DNA from: Verrucomicrobiota bacterium | GTDB taxonomy: Bacteria; Verrucomicrobiota; Kiritimatiellia; Kiritimatiellales; Tichowtungiaceae | DNA length: 15,714 bases | Reading direction: 5' to 3' | Assembly (NCBI GenBank): GCA_020853375.1 | Contig: JADYZA010000038.1 | Coordinates: 1-15,714 of the forward strand | Notes under the pieces: generated by a model | Told to the model about the DNA's origin: nothing | Seen by the model: only the letters and a program-made list of their open reading frames with translations | The model's database searches: none | Position numbers and translations under genes: made by a program | Shown here: positions 14,544 to 15,714 of the stretch, piece by piece | Layout: every line of letters begins with the position of its first letter | Numbering within the stretch: the stretch's first letter is position 1

Positions 14544-15176
14544 ATGGCCAGAAATGAAGAACTGTTTAATGCGATTATGAATGGTAAGCGAAAGGACGTT
14601 GCTGTTCTGGTTCAGGCTGAAGTAAATGCCGGAACAAATGTTGGAACCATCCTGATGGATTCCATGATTCCTGCGATGCGTGAAATTGGCGCACGGTTTT
14701 CGCGCAACGAAGTTTATGTTCCGGAAATGCTGATCGCCGCCCGCGCCATGCAGGCTGGTTTGAACATTATTGATCCGCTTCTCACGAAGAGCGGTCATGA
14801 ATCGCTGGGTAAGGTTGCCGTTGGCTCAGTCAAGGGCGACTTGCACGATATCGGAAAAAATCTGGTTGCCATGATGGTGAAGGGTGCCGGTTATGAAATC
14901 ATGGATCTCGGAGTGGATTGTGACATAGCCAAATACGATGAGGCGGTCAGCAATGGTGCTCAAGTGATCATGCTCAGCGCGTTGCTGACCACCACCATGC
15001 CGTACATGAAAGAAATCGTGACGCACTTTAAAGCCAAAGGTTCTTCTGTAAAAATCCTGATCGGTGGAGCTCCGGTAACACAGGATTACGCCAACGAAAT
15101 TGGTGCAGACGGCTATGCCACTGATGCGAATCAGGCGGTGGCTGCAGTCGAAAAGGCGCTAGGCAAAAAATCCTAA
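14544..15176 (+). CDS. Corrinoid protein of a B12-dependent methyltransferase system (MtbC/MttC-like)
   Basis: This cytoplasmic protein carries a corrinoid cofactor whose cobalt accepts a methyl group from a substrate-specific methyltransferase and passes it to a second one. The 210 residues are typical of the family. The N-terminal four-helix cap, about 1-85, contains MIPAMREIGARFSRNEVYVP and EMLIAARAMQAGL. The Rossmann B12-binding domain has the D-x-H-x-x-G signature GDLHDIGKNL (98-107; His101 is the expected lower cobalt ligand), then LSALLTTTMPYM (144-155) and IGGAPVTQDYANEIGADGYA (173-192). The ATG at 14544 follows AAAGGAG with six bases of spacing, a strong site implying high expression. 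A UroD-family methyltransferase gene follows 70 bp later and a PocR/AraC regulator is divergent. The methyl donor (methylamine, methoxy compound, betaine or other) cannot be told from this protein. Confidence 0.94.
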   Translation: MARNEELFNAIMNGKRKDVAVLVQAEVNAGTNVGTILMDSMIPAMREIGARFSRNEVYVPEMLIAARAMQAGLNIIDPLLTKSGHESLGKVAVGSVKGDLHDIGKNLVAMMVKGAGYEIMDLGVDCDIAKYDEAVSNGAQVIMLSALLTTTMPYMKEIVTHFKAKGSSVKILIGGAPVTQDYANEIGADGYATDANQAVAAVEKALGKKS

Positions 15177-15177
15177 G

Positions 15178-15194
15178 CTGCCAAGAAGCGGCAG
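15178..15194 (+). other. Short intergenic hairpin after the corrinoid protein gene
   Basis: CTGCC (15178-15182) and GGCAG (15190-15194) can pair over a 7-base loop, starting one base after the corrinoid gene stop. With no following U-run it is not a convincing terminator. It could act as an mRNA 3'-stabilising or processing site that keeps the corrinoid protein message more abundant than the methyltransferase message. The stem is short, so chance occurrence is possible. Confidence 0.3.
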
Positions 15195-15246
15195 GTGTTC
15201 AATAGAGTATCAAAGCGTTATCTGAAAATTATATAGGAGATTGATT

Positions 15247-15714
15247 ATGCCTTACGTCGGAGCCGTGGAAGATTTTCGCACCATTCGTCGGTTGGGAACC
15301 CCTAAGCAGGTTCCTTGTGTCGCGCAGAGTGAAGAGTGTGATGTCAAATGGTATGGCAAATATTGCTATGAAGAATTCTGCCAATCCGGCGACAAAATTT
15401 CCGAAGTCTGGTCAGCTGCGATTCAGGAGTTTGACTATGACTGGGCTTGGGTTCAAATCGATGACTGTTTTGAATTTGAACCGCTCGGCATCGACTGTCC
15501 CGGACGGGATAACATTCTGCGGGCAACTCACGGTACTTGACCGGAAGGCAAAGGGCTGGATTTAGTTAAAAAAATGAATCCGCTTACCGATGGAAGAATG
15601 CCGGAAAAACTAAAGGCGATTCGTAAATTGCGCGAAAAATTCGGTGATACCGTATTGATTACCGGCAGTTGCGCCGCGCCATTTTCAGCCATTGGTCTGA
15701 TGTGGGGAATTCAA
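15247..15714 (+). pseudogene. UroD-family corrinoid methyltransferase, partial, with in-frame TGA
   Basis: The gene starts at ATG 15247 behind AGGAGA (15235-15240, six-base spacing) and runs off the right edge. Codons 1-97 include EFDYDWAWVQIDDCFEFEPL and GIDCPGRDNILRATHGT. Codon 98 is TGA (15538-15540). The same frame then continues open for 58 codons to the edge with GRMPEKLKAIRKLREKFGDT and LITGSCAAPFSAIGLMWGI. The latter is characteristic of uroporphyrinogen decarboxylase-fold proteins of the MtaA/MtbA/MtsA-type methyltransferase group. Next to a corrinoid protein it would move methyl groups to or from the cobalt. The uninterrupted homology-like frame on both sides indicates one base substitution rather than two genes. 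The residue replaced is unknown (TGG Trp or CGA Arg are one transition away). The C-terminal zinc-site residues lie outside the window. Confidence 0.8.

Noticed and set aside
15538..15540. Genome-wide reassignment of UGA to an amino acid
   Set aside because: leuD, coaX, the RND gene, the TolC-like gene, btuD and btuC all end at TGA at the expected protein length, so UGA is a working stop here.
15538..15540. Pyrrolysine-type recoding of the methyltransferase gene
   Set aside because: Pyrrolysine uses UAG. The codon here is UGA, and the gene is UroD-like rather than MtmB/MtbB/MttB-like.
15541..15560. SECIS element after the TGA
   Set aside because: Only a CCGG/CTGG stem with one G-U pair can be drawn, with no apical loop motif. 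Not enough to call selenocysteine.
1..15714. CRISPR array, tRNA/rRNA genes, transposase or phage genes
   Set aside because: No regularly spaced direct repeats, no RNA gene signature and no mobile-element protein were seen on either strand.

Overview
The window (15,714 bp, roughly even GC) reads as a chromosomal segment of a Gram-negative bacterium: it has an outer-membrane TonB-dependent receptor, a TolC-type outer-membrane channel, an RND pump and a lipoprotein with a lipobox. Several features suggest a member of the PVC group (Verrucomicrobiota/Kiritimatiellota/Lentisphaerota-like): dispersed inverted repeats of the CCACGGAG and CACGAATCAC kinds, genes with poor Shine-Dalgarno sequences, and a PocR/AraC regulator beside a corrinoid methyltransferase pair. 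That taxonomic reading is inference only.

Layout. 1-180 (-) is the N-terminus of an M48/Ste24-type membrane protease that runs off the left edge. 181-416 is a divergent intergenic region with a nested inverted repeat and a candidate leuC promoter that would give an almost leaderless mRNA. 417-4146 (+) is a biosynthetic run: leuC, a repeat-filled spacer, leuD, nadC and coaX (leucine, NAD and CoA synthesis), with nadC and coaX sharing one base. Convergent with it, 4139-8442 (-) holds an RND (HAE1/AcrB-like) permease and a TolC-family protein joined by an ATGA overlap, with no periplasmic adaptor gene.

8493-13154 (-) is a vitamin B12 uptake operon. It has a sigma70-like promoter, a compact cobalamin riboswitch whose 3' hairpin covers the ribosome binding site and start codon, a TonB-dependent receptor (btuB-like) broken by an in-frame TAA, and then btuF, btuD and btuC linked by short overlaps. 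13159-14391 (-) is a PocR-like/AraC regulator. Divergent from it on + are a corrinoid protein gene (14544-15176) and the start of a uroporphyrinogen-decarboxylase-family methyltransferase gene (15247 to the right edge) broken by an in-frame TGA.

Working model: the right half is a B12 acquire-and-use island. The riboswitch controls corrinoid import through the outer membrane (receptor) and inner membrane (BtuCDF). The PocR/AraC protein probably governs the adjacent B12-dependent methyl-transfer module. Two genes of this island carry single in-frame stop codons with intact reading frame on both sides. They may be real loss-of-function mutations, sequence errors or, less likely, readthrough sites.
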